A stretch of 64,000 bases of DNA from Rhizobium sp. PDO1-076 (GTDB taxonomy: Bacteria > Pseudomonadota > Alphaproteobacteria > Rhizobiales > Rhizobiaceae): contig NZ_AHZC01000397.1 in NCBI RefSeq assembly GCF_000247475.1, forward strand, positions 30,495-94,494. Reading direction: 5' to 3'. Shown piece after piece: positions 62,747-64,000 of this stretch (its first letter is position 1; the number at the start of each line of letters is the position of its first letter). The position numbers and the translations under genes were made by a program. The notes beneath the pieces were generated by a model. It saw nothing but the letters and a program-made list of their open reading frames with translations, did no database searches and was not told where the DNA came from.

Positions 62747-64000
62747 TCACACTCCCGTCGCCGGAATGCCGGTGCGCTCAACCTTGCGCGGCGCAACCAG
62801 GTCCTTCCAGGTCGAAAGTGCCTTGTTGACCGCTGTAAACGGCTCGCGCTTGACGAACTGGCCATGCCCTTCGCGGGTTTTCACCGCACTCTCCTCAATC
62901 GCGACATACCCGCGGGTCAGCGTATAGCGCGGCAGGCCGGTCACTTCCTTGCCCTCGAAGACATTGTAGTCGATCGACGACTGCTGGGTCTTGGCGGAGA
63001 TGGTCTTGGAACGCTTCGGATCCCAGACCACCAGGTCGGCATCGGCACCGACGAGGATCGCACCCTTCTTCGGGTAGATGTTGAGGATCTTGGCGATGTT
63101 GGTCGAGGTCACGGCGACAAATTCGTTCATCGTCAGGCGGCCGGTCGCGACACCATAGGTCCAGAGCATCGGCATGCGGTCTTCAAGCCCGCCCGTGCCA
63201 TTCGGGATCTTGGCGAAGTTGCCGAGGCCAAAGCGCTTCTGATCCGTGGTGAAGGCGCAATGATCCGTGGCGACGACCGAGAGCGAGCCGGACTGCAGGC
63301 CGGCCCAGAGTGAATCCTGGTGCTGCTTGTTGCGGAAGGGCGGCGACATGACGCGGCGGGCGGCGTGGTCCCAGTCGGGGTTCGAATATTCGCTCTCGTC
63401 GAGCGTCAGGTGCTGGATCAGCGGCTCGCCATAGACGCGCATACCCTTCTGCCGGGCGCGGCGGATGGCTTCATGGGCCTGTTCGCAGGAGGTGTGCACG
63501 ACATAGAGCGGCACACCTGCCATGTCGGCCAGCATGATGGCGCGGTTGGTCGCTTCGCCTTCGACTTCGGGTGGGCGGGAATAGGCATGCGCCTCGGGGC
63601 CGGTATTGCCCTCTGCCATCAGCTTGGCGGTCATGGCGGCAACGACGTCGCCGTTTTCGGCATGCACCAGCGGCAGGGCGCCGAGCTCCGCGCAGCGCGA
63701 GAACGACGCGAACATCTCGTCGTCGTTGACCATCAGCGCGCCCTTGTAGGCCATGAAATGCTTGAAGGTGTTAATGCCCTTGTCCTGGACGACCGTCTTC
63801 ATCTCGTCGAAGACGCGCTCGTTCCAGCCGGTGATCGCCATGTGGAAGGAATAGTCGGCCGTGGCACGCGACGTCTTGTTGTCCCACATCTGCAAGGCTT
63901 CCAGCAGCGACTGATCCGGTGCCGGAAGACAGAAGTCGACGACCATGGTCGTGCCACCGGCAAGGCCCGCCCGCGTACCGCTTTCGAAATCATCCGCCGA
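62747..64000 (-). CDS. hydA: Dihydropyrimidinase/hydantoinase (start beyond window)
   Basis: The C-terminal 418 residues of a cyclic amidohydrolase; the frame continues to the right edge, where it reads SADDFESGTRAGLAGG, so the N-terminal metal His-X-His is outside. Visible ligands and catalytic residues: carbamylated Lys in HFMAYKGALM, His in PLVHAENGD, His in YVVHTSCEQAHE and Asp in VVATDHCAFTTDQK. It opens dihydropyrimidine (or hydantoin) rings, the second step of reductive pyrimidine catabolism. Neighbouring ABC genes may import its substrate. Confidence 0.95.
   Translation of the reverse strand, partial: SADDFESGTRAGLAGGTTMVVDFCLPAPDQSLLEALQMWDNKTSRATADYSFHMAITGWNERVFDEMKTVVQDKGINTFKHFMAYKGALMVNDDEMFASFSRCAELGALPLVHAENGDVVAAMTAKLMAEGNTGPEAHAYSRPPEVEGEATNRAIMLADMAGVPLYVVHTSCEQAHEAIRRARQKGMRVYGEPLIQHLTLDESEYSNPDWDHAARRVMSPPFRNKQHQDSLWAGLQSGSLSVVATDHCAFTTDQKRFGLGNFAKIPNGTGGLEDRMPMLWTYGVATGRLTMNEFVAVTSTNIAKILNIYPKKGAILVGADADLVVWDPKRSKTISAKTQQSSIDYNVFEGKEVTGLPRYTLTRGYVAIEESAVKTREGHGQFVKREPFTAVNKALSTWKDLVAPRKVERTGIPATGV

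Overview
The window looks like chromosome from an alphaproteobacterium of the Rhizobiales, most likely Rhizobiaceae. The evidence is a CtrA cell-cycle control locus (ctrA, chpT, sciP, a DUF1134/EipA gene and a FliJ-like gene), a rhizobial-style urease operon with its lineage-specific small accessory genes, a soxBDAG sarcosine oxidase operon, a bacteriophytochrome/heme oxygenase pair, and short GC-rich palindromic intergenic repeats of the kind common in rhizobia. No tRNA, rRNA, CRISPR array, insertion sequence or prophage was recognised; one orphan phage-like DUF2793 gene is present. Both ends cut through genes: a TrmH-family RNA methyltransferase on the left and a dihydropyrimidinase on the right.

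Region 1 (1-7990) is dominated by cell-cycle regulation: an unnamed membrane-anchored coiled-coil protein, eipA, chpT, a small degenerate receiver, ctrA, a FliJ-like gene, a GNAT protein, a PqiA-like protein, sciP and a LuxR-type regulator. The spacers carry CtrA-box-like motifs and, upstream of ctrA, a cluster of GANTC (CcrM) sites. Region 2 (8074-19157) holds DUF2793, cysQ and methylated-glycine oxidation: soxB-D-A-G, a metallophosphoesterase and a dimethylglycine-dehydrogenase-like enzyme. Region 3 (19436-24975) is a branched-chain amino acid ABC transporter, livHMGF plus a small membrane protein plus the binding protein.

Region 4 (25100-34960) is a signalling block, mostly on the minus strand. 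It contains a LuxR-type response regulator translationally coupled to a 1127-residue protein fusing an NCS1-type permease, a cysteine-rich module, a histidine kinase and a receiver; a DUF5680 protein; a TerC/YjbE membrane protein; bphP and bphO; and a SHOCT protein. Region 5 (35238-51765) handles urea: urtABCDE imports it, and ureD-A-B-C-E-F-G encodes urease and its maturation factors. Several small genes (DUF1272, GFA, LprI-like, GT29-like, TIGR02117-like) plus a peroxiredoxin and a diguanylate cyclase are interleaved.

Region 6 (51787-64000) is mostly on the minus strand: a Crp/Fnr regulator with a perfect FNR-type box upstream, an RND efflux pump with its adaptor, and an ABC transporter of the NMT1/THI5 class next to dihydropyrimidinase, best read as reductive pyrimidine (or hydantoin) uptake and catabolism. 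The common metabolic thread from region 2 onward is scavenging of nitrogen from small compounds (sarcosine/dimethylglycine, amino acids, urea, pyrimidines). The transporter-kinase in the middle is the strongest candidate for an unusual sensory system.
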